A stretch of DNA of 64,000 nucleotides from Lytechinus pictus (GCF_037042905.1 NC_087256.1:27603501-27667500); one strand, 5' to 3'. Numbered from the stretch's first letter, positions 1-11,444 are shown. A program made the numbers and translations. Notes: generated by a model from the sequence alone, not told the origin.

Positions 1-710
1 TCCCCTTTAGAAAATCTGTGCTTATCTAAGCAGAATGATTAAATTTCCCACATAAATTCACTGAAAATGTGTCGGATGTTTTTCATATTTCAACCAACCT
101 GGGAATTCATAGGGACATGTGCCCCCCCCCCCGCCCTTTCCCTGTAGCATTGTCCCCGTCTGTCACTTACTCCCAACTTTCTTTCTTTCTCTCTCCATCC
201 TGATTCTGCTCCACTCTTTTTTGCCATTCCTCTCTCTTGCAACACAGAGCCACAGTCACCAAAAAATGAAAGTACAAACCCGTTATCTTTTTATGCTCAT
301 AATTGTAAACATGCAGATATTACTCCAACGGATTAATTCAGGCCCGTTTGTTGCTCTCTTTCTTTCCACCTCTCCCTCTTTCTCTCTCTCTCGATCATCA
401 CTTTCTTTGCCATGCTCTTTCTTTACCCCTTCCCTTCCGATCTTACTTCATTTGATCACTCTCTCCAGGATTTGGTAAATTAAGTAATATTTTTTTTTTT
501 TCACAATGGGGGATGTTGATTGCCCTTTTTTCTTGTAAAAGTAATCATAATTTTTTCACTCGCACACAGCATTATATACTGTATGCCAGCAAGAATTCCT
601 AACCTGTACCTCTATAACATTTACACGCCCCTCCTCTCCAAAAGATTACCCCCTCTCAGAGCCATATAACTTTCCTATCATACTCCCACTGGGTAGCATC
701 ACATGAAACA

Positions 711-941
711 TACAGTGGTGCTAAAAACTTAGTGAACCCCACCAGAAAATGAACTTATTTCAAGTGTTCAAGTACTGCCATGTTTTAGATATTTATTTGT
801 GAAATCAGGTGATAAAACATTACATTCAATAAAGTTTGTTTCTCTGGGCTCGCCGAACATTGTAGTGTTGTCTGCATGCAACACTCAGCACGAAGGAGTG
901 CATTTTCTGGTGGGTTTCACAAACTCTGTAACACCACTGTA
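711..941. mobile_element. Tc1/mariner-like MITE
   Basis: Both ends carry an imperfect ~40-bp terminal inverted repeat beginning CAGTGGTG and containing GTGAA(A)CCCACCAGAAAATG, read inward on opposite strands. The element is flanked by TA on each side, the target duplication expected of Tc1/mariner elements. At ~230 bp it has no transposase and is a non-autonomous copy. Confidence 0.75.
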
Positions 942-3046
942 TGTAAGCCAGCAATTGTTACTGGCACTTCACAGCTGCTACTGATACCCTTGCATCTGAT
1001 TGGCTCAGAGCAAAATTATCAGTGCAAATGTTTATTTCATGCTAAGCCCCCCCCCCCCATACAGCTCTACATAAAAATACCCTTTGTCTTGAACTTCTAT
1101 CAAGATTGAACCTTTTCATTCCATTTTGTAATTGTACTTTGTTTAAGTACCACACCCCCTTTTCCATTTTTTTAATAAACAAAACATAAGATTTCATGTT
1201 TGTGAAAAATTGATGATCAGTATAAATTTATATACCGGTATGTAAAATAAATGAAAAGGCATCACAAAATGATAACAAAAGAGACAATGCATATGGGAGC
1301 AAAGCATTTAATTGAATAAAATAGTGAGCATTAAACATTATGAACAAAGCTTACGACCAGCACGATTGAATAATTGAGATGGTATAAGCACATGATGGAT
1401 ACAATTCTGAATGTGAAAAATACAAAGTCATTTCCAAAAAAAACACAATACTTCAAAAAAGAACTTTACAAAGTGGTGATTATGGATTCAAATTATTTTG
1501 CCACTCAATACAACCAGCCAAAATAACATTATTTATACAAAGTTCTGCTTAATGTTCTTACAAACTTTTTATTGACATAAAAAAATGAGTAATCAAAATT
1601 TCATCCGCACTTTCCAAGAATGAAATGCATATATTCACTCAACATACACAACTTACATATATGGACAAATTAACCTGATGTCTGTACAAAAGGAAAAAAA
1701 ATACTTCCATATTCATTTCCAAACAACTTGAGTAATAAGCCAAGCACAAATTAATACTAGTACAAACAGACTGGATTCCAAGCATTTTTATCCTTTTTAG
1801 GCAGATACAATATCAATAATACTTAAATGGACAAGAGTATGAACCTTTATAATGTATGATTAAACTACACAAAATTAAAACAATATTGAGTTAAAATCTA
1901 ACAATGAAAAATTAACTCATCCACCTTCTTCTCCATTAACAGTTTTACAAGCAATGTCCTATTTGGACTGAGTCCCGGGTGGGGGGGAGTTGAGGACCCC
2001 CCTCCCCACATATAAACACTTTTTTAAAAAATGGAAAATGATAATGAAATAAAGTGAAAATTTAAAAAATCTTCTTCAGAGAAGTGGCCTATTACCTAAA
2101 AAAATAAATCCACCTCCCCCCCCAAAAAAAAAGGATTGTCACCTCACAAGATACATGTAGAACCACATTTCAAATTCCAAACAAGCTTTGCACAAGAATA
2201 TTTTCCACAGTCTACAAATAATGAACAATTCACCTAGATTACAAAGCTATGTACACTTGCATCTTATGATCTGGGAATGGAAATTTACAATATGAAAATT
2301 ATGTACAAAAGATTTACTTACTGGGACCACACTTAATGAAATACTTGAAAATGGGTGATTATGTACATCAGACTTATAAGTTATACATGTACTTGGTTGC
2401 TTATTGAAAGCATTTTAATGCTACCATAACATTAACATGGAATCATAAAAAATGAAGAAAGTTAGATATTCTCTATTTCTTTCTTCATGCCCAAATCTAT
2501 GTACATGTCCCAAGGTCAAATTTTCCATCTCATTTGTTCAATATTCAACTTAATGCTCACACCATGTTACTCCAAATGAAGAAAGGAAAACAAATTCACA
2601 TTTTGAGTATGAGTGACTGTATTATTACCAACTGGCCTTGTAATACCGAAAGCATGCATTTACACATCAGAAAGTGATTTCATATGCTTAAAACTTAGCA
2701 ACATCCCTCTACGTCCAAGGGAATTAATTAATTCAGTTTGAATAGAAAATGATCAAATACGACCCAAAACACCTATTCACATTTTCTTGAAATAACAAGA
2801 TATGGTGAAAAATAGCTGATCAGTTATTTTATTAATTTTCCAACTTTTTCAACAGAAAACACAAATTCGATAGACAATACATTTTTCAACATTTTCAACA
2901 ATTTTCATTTTCAGCAAATTTTCATCTTCAACAATTTTCAAACATTTCAACCACGAAGAGGGGTGCGATTGGTAGCCAAGCGATATCATCAAAAACAAAA
3001 ATTATCTCACAAAAAATATATCATATTTTTATAGTCATGGTAGTTT

Positions 3047-3265
3047 AGTGGTGCTCAAAGATAAGTGACCCCATCAGAAAATTAACAGTGTTCAAGTTCT
3101 ACCATGTTTTGTTTTAGATATTTGATTGTGGTGTCAGGTGTTAAAATATTATATTCAACAAAGTTTGTTTCTCTGTGCCATGCACAACAAACATGTGTTG
3201 TTGTCTCCATTTGACACTCAGCATATAGCAGTGCAATTTGTGGTGGGGTAAACTTCAAGTAACTG
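3047..3265. mobile_element. Decayed relative of the Tc1/mariner-like MITE
   Basis: This stretch repeats the order of the 711-941 element: GTGGTGCT start, CCATCAGAAAAT, ATTCAACAAAGTTTGTTTCTC in the middle, and a worn inverted end near 3235-3260. It is an older copy of the same family. The limits are approximate. Confidence 0.55.
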
Positions 3266-4104
3266 TTGAGCACAAATGTACATGTATGTGTGTAATTAAT
3301 GGTGGAAGTTTGATGAATTTGAGGAAAATATTGTTTCATATGATTGAATTTACAAAAAAAAAGGGTTTGGTAATATGATCAACTACCATACCTCAATACT
3401 CATGGATTTGAAACAAACGCAGATTGATAGTGGATACATCGAATGTAGTAACAAACAAAGCTCTGGATTTAATTTGAATCCAAAGATTTTCTTTAAAATT
3501 CTCAAATGGTTTGGAAATAATGAATTGAAAGTTATAAATTGAAAAACTTCAAGGGTTAGATCAATATCCAGTGGTAAGCTGGCCACTGCCAACACAAGGC
3601 CAAAATAAAAAACATTGTAAATATGTATGTACCATGTATGCACAGCCATGCCAAAGCACGGCGGTTATTTTCACCTACGCATGGATTAAAAGCCTATTGG
3701 CATGAATTCACATTTCAAAAGTCCTTGGTTTCTATTATGAGAACATACAACATTTACAAATACATGTTTTTTGGAAATGAAATGTACGAGTGATAATTAC
3801 TTCATTAACTCTACAACAATTATTCCAATATCATTTATAAATTTTTTTTCTATTACTTCAATTTTTCAAATAAAGATCATCTGTATCAGGATTCATGTGT
3901 TTCTTACAATTCGACTCATACATATTCCCTATATCAGTTTTCTCCACCTTCTGAACCATCCCCCACCCACCTAGGATGTCCTCTCCCCCAACCTAAGAAA
4001 CAACCCCCTCCTCCATCATTTAGGACTCTTTCTCTCTTTTAAATTATCTTTCTCTATTTTCAACCACAATCACCATTCATTTTATCATGATTACTCTAAA
4101 AATC

Positions 4105-4225
4105 TCCATTGAATCTCTCATTGCTCTCTCCACTCATTCTCCCTCTTCTCCATCCCTCTCTCTCTCTCTCTTCTCCCTCATCTCTGTCCCCGTTTCTCTG
4201 TCTTATTCAATCTCTCTCCCCTATC
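4105..4225. repeat. TC-rich low-complexity tract
   Basis: Run of CT/TC units on the plus strand, just 3' of the decayed BEN segments of locus A. Plus-strand Ser/Leu-rich open frames here are products of composition. Confidence 0.6.
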
Positions 4226-4240
4226 TTTTTTATTCACATT

Positions 4241-4526
4241 TCATCTGCTTTCACGTAAGTATTTACAATAACCATCAATGGCCTCTAAGCATTCCCTACG
4301 GCAGCGTTCTCTCTCATCATTCTCCATCACCCCATAAATATCATAAGTGGACCTTAGGACATAGCTAAGACTATCAGAGTTGATAGGCCCGAGTCCATAC
4401 AACTTTACTGCTTCCTCAGAACTACTACACTTCCTCAACACATGATCACTAACTATTTTCCTAAGAACATTTTTTGCAAACTCTCCTTCAGACCTTGCCT
4501 TGGTGTGTATGTCATGATAACATCTT
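4241..4526 (-). pseudogene. Decayed fourth BEN domain of locus A
   Basis: The minus strand encodes a BEN-like segment with the family order: a helix with FAKNVL, a short SDHVL turn, a Gly-Pro-Ile-Asn core in place of the usual Ile-Asp-Pro, YVLRSTYDIYGV, then CRREC, an Ile-Asp pair and a final CKYL. It is out of frame with the third BEN segment upstream (4512-4970) and has no start or linker of its own. A parallel relic lies after locus B at 8257-8544, so the ancestor of A and B probably had four BEN domains. It could be expressed as 3' UTR sequence or be an exon reached by an unseen intron, but decay is the simpler reading. Confidence 0.6.
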
Positions 4527-4970
4527 CAGATAAACTCTCTCTAACTGATCGCTCCTGTCTGGGTTTCCATCATCTTCATTCATATAAGGCTCTATAACAC
4601 TCTCTTCCTGTTCTTTTTTGGATTGAATCTTGGTGCCTTTACTTTTACAAACACTGCCAATTACACTAGATTTGGCTGTTCCTTTCTTACATCTGTTCCT
4701 TTTCTCATCTCTACAGCACTGATCGATGGATATGATGCATTTCCTACGAAAATCTGCCCTGTCAAACTCATCAACATCATACACATCATACACTGTTTCC
4801 ACAAAGTAAGCCAAAATATCTGGGTCTATTCTTTGGACGTTTGGCCTTTCAGGGGTTCTTTTCCCAGAGCAATTAGTATTGCCAAGTATATCATAACACA
4901 AAATCATTCTCAATACACAAGTGACAAGCAGGGATATTCTAGTGGCATTTCTTTTGATATGAGTGATTAT
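4512..4970 (-). pseudogene. Third BEN domain of locus A, cut off by two in-frame stops
   Basis: This stretch is open for 152 codons and stays in the same frame as locus A. It is separated from that ORF by a TAA (4995-4997), seven codons and a TAG (4971-4973). It carries a good BEN core: LGNTNCSGK, an Ile-Asp-Pro-Asp-Ile-Leu block, YFVETVYDVYDV, and a C-terminal helix with a single early cysteine followed by CCRDEK. A Lys/Ser-rich acidic tail follows. The 30 bases between CAG and ATA would look like an intron (GT...AG) but are too short for normal splicing. I read it as domain loss through nonsense mutation; readthrough or an assembly error are alternatives. Confidence 0.65.
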
Positions 4971-4994
4971 CTAATAAACAATGCCATGTTGACT

Positions 4995-7289
4995 TTATAC
5001 CTGTACTTCAGACATGACATGTTCTGAATTCTCAACGCTACCTTCCTCTTTTCTTCCTATCTCCTCTCCAGACCCACATTCACCATTTTTTTGTTTCATA
5101 ACATTTCTTTGCATCCCACTAGCACATTTAGTTTTTCTTCTCTTTGAACTACCAAACAAGTACCTACAGTGTGAATCAATCGCCTTGACACATTTCTTAC
5201 GGCACTTTCCTTGGTCTTGTTCTTCAATACCAAATGCATCAAATGCAGTCTCCATGACATATGCCAGTATATCAGGGTCGATCGGTTGGACATTTGGTCT
5301 TCCGGAGTTAAATCTTTTTACTCCATAACAATTGCTATTGATAAGTACCCGATCACTAACGATATGAGCAATGGCATGGGTGGCAAAAGCAGCTGCTGAT
5401 CTAAAACGAATTTTAAAGTTTGAGATATCTTTGTCTGTTAATTTCTTCCAAGGTAACCCCTTTTGTGCCCATTCATCAATCCCATATTGTCTGCCATTTC
5501 CTGCGATTACAGAAGCATCCTGTTCACCACTCTTGGTGGCACTTTCATGCCTTCCAATATCCACTTCTCCATCCTCTCCACCTGGTTTTACCTTCCCAAT
5601 TCCAAGAATTCCAATGGGATCATCTTCTCCATCTGTTTGTCCATTACTGTCTTTAGACATTTCCTTTCTTAAAACCTTTTTCTCACTTATTTCATTCTTT
5701 TTTGACTGTACACTAACTTGTTCCTCAAGACGTCTTTCATCCACTTGAGCAATTGCTGTTGGAAGACATGCTATCGAATCATTCCCAGGCAACCTTTCTT
5801 CCTGATCTGCCCCTATCCTACCCTTTTCCATTGTTGATTTTCTAGGTGCACTTCTTGCCGCTTTCCTCAAATATCTACAGTGCGAATCAATTGTTGAGAC
5901 ACATTCACGGCGTACATGATGCTTTTCACATTCTTCGACATCAAACACCTTGTAAGTCGTTTCCAAAGCATACTCCAGAATACCAGGATCTATAGCTTGC
6001 ACATGTGGAATACTTGTAGTGGCTGTGTGTTTCCCAGAGCAGTTGCTTTTCATCAAAATGTCACTTCTAACAAGATTTTTCACTATTCCTAGGGCAAATC
6101 TTCCGATGGGCAAGCTGCGCAATCTTTTAATTTTGCCTTCAGGAAGCTTTTTCCATCTGAAATCTTCCTGTGGTTTAGCAACTTCTTCATTCACCACCGT
6201 CTGAGCAAAGCTTTCTTCATCTTGTTTTGACAACCTGCTCCCGACAACGGGCCCGTTATTCTTTTCCCTTTCACACGATTCAACAGAATCATAATGCTTG
6301 CTTCTTGCATGTTCATCTTGTACCCCTAAACTATCATCTTCACTGTCACTGCCATCATCAAAGAGTACATCAACGGTTCCAACATCTTCATCATCGCTTT
6401 CCTGTAAGGATTCAATTCCTGTACAATTCTCATTCTGTCTATCATTATTAATTTTTGCATGATCATACATGATATTAGTCCTCACTTCATCCAAGTTCTT
6501 TTCTGTCATTATCTTGTCTTCTCCACCACTTACATTCATATCTTCTCTGTTAGGAGTACCCAAATTATCTTGTGTCATTACTCTTGATTCATCCTTTCTT
6601 GTTTCCACCAAGTTCTTTTCTGCCATTTTCATACCTGCATCAATCCCTTCTCCATGCCTTTCATGCACACCTTCTCTGTGACCATCACCAGAAGTATTCT
6701 TGGTGAAAACCCTCCCTGTTGCTTCAACATTTTGTCTTCCTTCTACTTCATCTCTTTTACCATTTACAATATTCTTGCTCATCATCAACCTTCCAGAGTC
6801 AATCTTTCTTCTTCCTTTTCCAGGCATGTATTTTCTTCTACGAGCAAGTAAATTATCCTTGGCCATTCTTCCTGTATTTCTCTTTTCTCTTAATCTCTGC
6901 TGTTCATTCTGAGCTCTACCCTCTATCACACACTCTACATTCCTTGCAAGAGCTTTGAGCATTTCCTTGATGCCTTTTATTTCAACCTTTACAATCTTCA
7001 TGTCTACCATCATGGAAGCAAATACTTTCATACTCTCTGCAATTTCCTGGAAGTAATCAATCTCATATTGAGTATCCCGATCAAACTCTTCAGTTTTCTC
7101 CATATTCCTTGACTCATTATTTGATTCTAGTGTCTCTGTCCTTCTCTCCCTGTCTGTTTCTTCTGTTGTATCCTCCTGTTCATCAAGTAGATCCACCTCA
7201 TTGTCTTCATCTGATTCTTCCATCAGTCTATCATGCTCTGTTTCCATTGTAGCAAGGACCTCCAGTTCACTGGTCTGTGTTGTACAATT
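4995..7289 (-). CDS. BEN locus A: two-BEN nuclear protein, large terminal exon
   Basis: Probable DNA- or chromatin-binding protein. Reading 5' to 3', the exon holds an acidic head, a coiled-coil block (FFQEI-type, YFQEIAESMKVF) near 7080-6940, a basic patch (RRRKYMPGKGRRK) near 6840-6800, repeated acidic Met-rich units (TEKNL, VMTQDNL), BEN 1 (about 6160-5868) and BEN 2 (about 5460-5150). Both BEN domains have the SNC-x-G turn, the Ile-Asp-Pro core, an ETT/ETA helix and a closing C-x6-CRYL. The exon starts at a strong acceptor (TTTTTCATGTTACAG) in phase 0; the first in-frame ATG is 7247-7245, so a 5' exon may supply the true start. It ends at TAA 4995, ahead of relic BEN domains. It is paralogous to locus B. 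The function is inferred from the BEN family only. Confidence 0.85.
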   Translation of the reverse strand, partial: NCTTQTSELEVLATMETEHDRLMEESDEDNEVDLLDEQEDTTEETDRERRTETLESNNESRNMEKTEEFDRDTQYEIDYFQEIAESMKVFASMMVDMKIVKVEIKGIKEMLKALARNVECVIEGRAQNEQQRLREKRNTGRMAKDNLLARRRKYMPGKGRRKIDSGRLMMSKNIVNGKRDEVEGRQNVEATGRVFTKNTSGDGHREGVHERHGEGIDAGMKMAEKNLVETRKDESRVMTQDNLGTPNREDMNVSGGEDKIMTEKNLDEVRTNIMYDHAKINNDRQNENCTGIESLQESDDEDVGTVDVLFDDGSDSEDDSLGVQDEHARSKHYDSVESCEREKNNGPVVGSRLSKQDEESFAQTVVNEEVAKPQEDFRWKKLPEGKIKRLRSLPIGRFALGIVKNLVRSDILMKSNCSGKHTATTSIPHVQAIDPGILEYALETTYKVFDVEECEKHHVRRECVSTIDSHCRYLRKAARSAPRKSTMEKGRIGADQEERLPGNDSIACLPTAIAQVDERRLEEQVSVQSKKNEISEKKVLRKEMSKDSNGQTDGEDDPIGILGIGKVKPGGEDGEVDIGRHESATKSGEQDASVIAGNGRQYGIDEWAQKGLPWKKLTDKDISNFKIRFRSAAAFATHAIAHIVSDRVLINSNCYGVKRFNSGRPNVQPIDPDILAYVMETAFDAFGIEEQDQGKCRKKCVKAIDSHCRYLFGSSKRRKTKCASGMQRNVMKQKNGECGSGEEIGRKEEGSVENSEHVMSEVQV

Positions 7290-8256
7290 CTGTAACATGA
7301 AAAACAAATAAATTCAAAGTGTTCACTTGGGCCACAAATAGTGGTAACTACATGTATCTTCAAGCATCTGGATTCTTATTTGCAGAGGAGGTGTGTCCCC
7401 GGAGAAAAAGGGATAGCTTCATGAAAATCATTTAAATTCCTGATAAGCAACTACATGGGATCTTCTTTGATTCTTGAAACAACAAGCCTTGGAGGAATAC
7501 TCTGCAGAAAATAATAGATGCTATTCTATAGAGAATTGTGTTCTGTCAGGCGATGTCGCTGCTCTAAGTGATGTGGTGATCTTGTAGTGGTACTAGACAG
7601 TAGAGCATACAGGGGGTATTTTTCAAAGTAAATCCTCTCCATTAAATCTATTGCTAATATTCCATCAAACTCTTGCACTTTGCTGCATTCCTTAAAGTCC
7701 ATAGAATCTAAAAAATATACAAAAGTATGGGAATGGGGATGATTTTAGGTAAACTGTCAAGTATACCCCTCTTTCCTTTCTCTTGTGCCATTTCTCTTGT
7801 CTGCTTTCTTATACTGGCTTCCCTTAAAACAGTTTAGAAAATCAGTTTAGAAGCCCTTTGTGATAGCTGTCTAATCATCATCTCCTGACCTGATTTTCAG
7901 AACCACTTCATGCAACGTGGTTTTGTGGCTATGGGAATGCTCTCAGTGAGGTTTCAAGTTTCGCATGAACTTGGAAACCACAGCATATCGTGACTAAACT
8001 TGCACATCTGTGCAAAGATCGCTTCCTGAAGAATGATTGTGTCCTCACTTAATATGCTGAACTAGTGTTAACAGGGCAAAGCAGTCTTGAAAACCACATT
8101 ACAAGGTGTTGAGCTACACTGGCTTGGAAGACCACTAAAGATCGCTTCAAAACCCACTGGGTGATATCATTAAGCGTTAAACTGGTTTTCCACTTAGATA
8201 ATTTATCAAAGAAAGGAGATGAGAATGGAGTCTCTCCCTCTCACTATTGCTTCTCC
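7290..8256. other. Intergenic or intronic gap between loci A and B
   Basis: About 970 bases upstream of the locus A acceptor. The missing 5' exon of A could lie here or further upstream, but no open segment with a convincing start and donor stands out. No clear repeat was recognised. Confidence 0.4.
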
Positions 8257-8544
8257 TCACCTCTTCTCTCTCTCATCCAACAGTTTTCTTTGACTTTCAC
8301 AGAGGTATTTAAGCATTGACAGAGCTCTTCTTAGCTGCCCTACAGCAGCTTTCTCATCCTTCATCACCCCATAAAATTTGAACCTTAGTACATCGCTAAG
8401 AATATCAGTGTCGATACGCCCAAGTCCATACAACTTTACTTTTTCATCAGAGCTACTACATTTACTCAACACATGATCACAAACTAAAAACTTTTTTTTT
8501 TCGAACTCTCCTTTTCCCTTTGCCTTAATTTGTATGTTTGTCAA
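8257..8544 (-). pseudogene. Decayed fourth BEN domain of locus B
   Basis: The minus strand retains GKGEFEKKKFLVCDHVLSKC, the LGRIDTDIL core and a shortened tail ending YLCESQRK. It matches the relic after locus A (4241-4526) in order and sequence. The conserved Tyr-Val-Leu helix and the CRREC cysteines are damaged or missing. It is most likely a non-functional leftover of the duplicated unit. Confidence 0.55.
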
Positions 8545-8639
8545 TGTTAACTTCTTCAGATGAACGCTGCAAGTGATCTCTCTTGTATATTAGGTTTCCA
8601 TCATCTACATGTATATCAGTATAACTCTCTAAATAACAC

Positions 8640-8965
8640 TCTCTACATGTACTTTCTTCATTCGACACTTGGTGCCTTTACCTTTACAATTACTTCCATT
8701 CAAACTGGAATCTGATGTTCCCATTTTATATATCGTTTCTTCTTCTCATTTTCTGTTCTACAGCACTATTCAATTGATTTGATGCATTTCTGGAGACAAC
8801 GTACCTTGTCACATTCATCAACTAAAACATGTGTATGTCATATTTTTTTCCATGATATAAGTAAAAATATTCTGGAATATATATTCTTTGGTCATTTGGT
8901 GTTTCAGGAGTTTTTTTCCACAGCTATTTCCATTTCTTTTGATATCAGCAATATCTTCCATCTGA
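8640..8965 (-). pseudogene. Decayed third BEN domain of locus B
   Basis: On the minus strand this aligns by eye with the third BEN segment of locus A: the ATATCAAAAGAAAT start, the NSCGK-like turn near 8910, and the region preceding the final helix near 8780. It is broken by several stops and frame changes, whereas the A copy is still open. It directly follows the stop of locus B at 8982. Confidence 0.5.
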
Positions 8966-8981
8966 TAAACCCACCTGTACA

Positions 8982-11444
8982 TTAAGCAGTCATATCTTGT
9001 TTGGATCGTTCTGAAATCTCAACTCCACCCTTTCTTCTCGTCTCCTCTCCAGACCCACATTCACCATCCATTTGTCTCAGGAAATTTCCTTGAAACCCAC
9101 TCGCAACAGATTTCCTTTGCTTAAACTTATGAAACAATTTCCTACAGCAATTATTAATGGCATTGATACATTCTCTACGACACTTAATTTGGTCTTGTTT
9201 TTTTTCAATACCATATACATCAAATGTAGTCTCAAGGACATATACCAGTATATCGTGGTCTATTGGTTGGACATGTGGCCTTCCAGAGTTTGGACCTTTT
9301 ATCCCCAAACAATTGCTATTAACGAGTATCTGATCACTAAGAATATGTCGCAACGCTAGTCTGGCAAAAGCAGGTGCTGTTTTTGACCATAGCTTACAGT
9401 GTGAGATATCTTTGTCTGTTAATCGCTTCCAAGGTGACCACTTTCCTGTCCTTTCTTCAATCTGAGAGTTCCTGCCTTTTTCTGTAATTACAGAAACATC
9501 CTGTTCACCACTGATGCGGGAACTGTCATGCCTTCCAATATCCACTTCTGTGTCCTCTTCGTCTGTGTTTACCTTCCCATTTCTTAGTATTCCAATATGA
9601 TCATCTTCTACATCTGTTTGCCCGTTACTGTTTGTAGGCAGTCTTGAACATTTTGGGGCACTCGTTCCATCCTTGCTTGACTGTTTGCCAATTTGTTTCT
9701 TCAGAATCCCTGGAGCGACTGATGTTGGGGGGCATACCATGGAATCATTCTTGGGCAACCTTTTTCCTTGAGTTGTCTCCATCCTATTCTTTATAGTTGC
9801 TAAATCCCTTGAGAATTTATGACGCAAATATCTACAGTGCGCATTGATTTTTACAATACATTCCCGTTGTACCTCATGCTTTTCACTTTCTTGGACATCA
9901 AACTCCTTAAATGTTGTTTCCAAAGCATATAGAAGAATGTCAGGATTTATAGCTTGCACCTGTGGAACACTTGCATTGCAGTACAATTTCCCACCGCAGT
10001 TACTGTTTCTCAGAATGTCAATGCTGATGAGATTTGCCACGATATACTGCGCAAAACACGCTCTTGATGGGGCTAATTCGCGAAAACGCTTGATTTTACT
10101 GTCAGACAGTTTTTCCCATGGGAAATCTTCCTGTGGTTTTGGAACCTCTTTTTTCACCACCTTTTGAGCCCTTTCTTCATCTTGTTCTGAAAGCCTGCTT
10201 CTGACGGGAACTGTGCCATCCTTTCTTATCCCTCCCAACGCTCCTAAGTCATCATCCATGCATCTTGCTCCTTCTTGTATCTCTATGCAATTTTCTTCAA
10301 TGTCACTACCACCATCATCACAGAGAATATCAATAGTTCCTACATCTTCATCATCACTTTCCTCTTTCAGTAAATTCTCATCCTGTCCATCAGTATCAAT
10401 TGCCACATAATCATGAACGAAATCTTCCTGCATTTCTGCTGAGTTCTTTTCTTTTTCTTCTCTCTTCACCCATGTTACATCACAAATTTCTCCACCTCTT
10501 ACATGCAAATCAACAGTTTCTACCGCTACATCACCACTTTCCGCTAAGGATTCAACTCCCATAACATTCGTATTCAGTCCATCGTTATTATTAACTGTTG
10601 CATGATCATGCAAAATATCATCCCTCATTTCTTTTAAATTCTTCTCAATCATCTTCCTTCCTGTTCCTGTCATTCCTCCATCTCTTACATGCATGTCTTC
10701 TCTGTTACCATCACCCAGGTTATCCTGGGTCATTACTCTCAACTCATCCTTTGTTGTTTCCACCAAGTTCTTTTCTGCCATTTTCCTACCTGCATCGATC
10801 CTTTCTCTGTGCCTTTCACGCACATCTTCTCTGATACCATCGCTTGAAGTGTCCTTGGTAGTAACCTTCCCTGCGTCAACATTTTCTCTTGCTACTTCTT
10901 CATCTTTTTTACCATTTAAACCATTCTTGTTCATCATCACCTCTCCAGAGTCAATCTTTCTTCTTCCTTTTCCAGGCATGTATTTTCTTCTACGAACAAG
11001 TGAATACTCCTTGGTCATTCTTCTTCCTGTATTTCTCTTTTCTCTTAATCTCTGTGATTCATTCTGAGCTCTACCCTCTATCACACACTCTACCTTCCCT
11101 GCAAGAGCTTTGAGCATTTCTTTGATGCCTTTTATTTCAACCTTTACAATCTTCATATCTACCATCATGGAAGCAAATACTTTCATACTCTCTGCAATTT
11201 CCTGGAAGTAATCAATCTCATATTGAGTATCCCGATCAAACTCTTCAGTTTTCTCCATATTCCTTGACTCATTATTTGATTCTAGTGTCTCTTTTCTTCT
11301 CCCTCTGTCTGTCTCTTCTGTTGTATCCTCCTGTTCATCAAGCAGATCCACCTCATTGTCTTCATCTGATTCTTCCATCAGTCTATCATGTTCTGCTTCC
11401 TTTGTACTTGGGCTCTTTGATTCATTCATCTCTGTTGTACGATT
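8982..11444 (-). CDS. BEN locus B: two-BEN nuclear protein, large terminal exon
   Basis: Paralogue of locus A with the same layout: acidic head, coiled-coil block (YFQEIAESMKVF), basic patch (RRRKYMPGKGRRK), a longer set of acidic Met-rich repeats, BEN 1 (about 10125-9820) and BEN 2 (about 9442-9128). BEN 1 has NSNCGGK and a final HCRYL. BEN 2 has NSNCLG, the Ile-Asp core, ETTFDVYGI and CRREC followed by CCRKL. The exon begins at a phase-0 acceptor (TTGTTTGCAACAG); the first in-frame ATG is 11429-11427. A candidate upstream coding exon that would join in phase lies at 14089-14148. The N-terminal ~445 bases are nearly identical to A while the BEN regions differ clearly. The role as a chromatin or DNA-binding factor is inferred from the BEN family. 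Confidence 0.85.
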   Translation of the reverse strand, partial: NRTTEMNESKSPSTKEAEHDRLMEESDEDNEVDLLDEQEDTTEETDRGRRKETLESNNESRNMEKTEEFDRDTQYEIDYFQEIAESMKVFASMMVDMKIVKVEIKGIKEMLKALAGKVECVIEGRAQNESQRLREKRNTGRRMTKEYSLVRRRKYMPGKGRRKIDSGEVMMNKNGLNGKKDEEVARENVDAGKVTTKDTSSDGIREDVRERHRERIDAGRKMAEKNLVETTKDELRVMTQDNLGDGNREDMHVRDGGMTGTGRKMIEKNLKEMRDDILHDHATVNNNDGLNTNVMGVESLAESGDVAVETVDLHVRGGEICDVTWVKREEKEKNSAEMQEDFVHDYVAIDTDGQDENLLKEESDDEDVGTIDILCDDGGSDIEENCIEIQEGARCMDDDLGALGGIRKDGTVPVRSRLSEQDEERAQKVVKKEVPKPQEDFPWEKLSDSKIKRFRELAPSRACFAQYIVANLISIDILRNSNCGGKLYCNASVPQVQAINPDILLYALETTFKEFDVQESEKHEVQRECIVKINAHCRYLRHKFSRDLATIKNRMETTQGKRLPKNDSMVCPPTSVAPGILKKQIGKQSSKDGTSAPKCSRLPTNSNGQTDVEDDHIGILRNGKVNTDEEDTEVDIGRHDSSRISGEQDVSVITEKGRNSQIEERTGKWSPWKRLTDKDISHCKLWSKTAPAFARLALRHILSDQILVNSNCLGIKGPNSGRPHVQPIDHDILVYVLETTFDVYGIEKKQDQIKCRRECINAINNCCRKLFHKFKQRKSVASGFQGNFLRQMDGECGSGEETRRKGGVEISERSKQDMTA

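Larger units (their letters stand above)
1..4110. other. Non-coding AT-rich stretch
   Basis: No open frame here has codon bias or a recognisable domain. The stretch holds pyrimidine-rich and poly-C tracts (near 120-470, 1051 and 1980), one MITE and one decayed MITE-like copy listed separately. It lies 3' of BEN locus A and could include that locus's 3' UTR. I see nothing else that can be supported. Confidence 0.6.

Noticed and set aside
4971-5000. A 30-base intron joining locus A to its third BEN domain
   Set aside because: It has GT...AG borders and keeps the frame, but is far below normal spliceosomal intron length.
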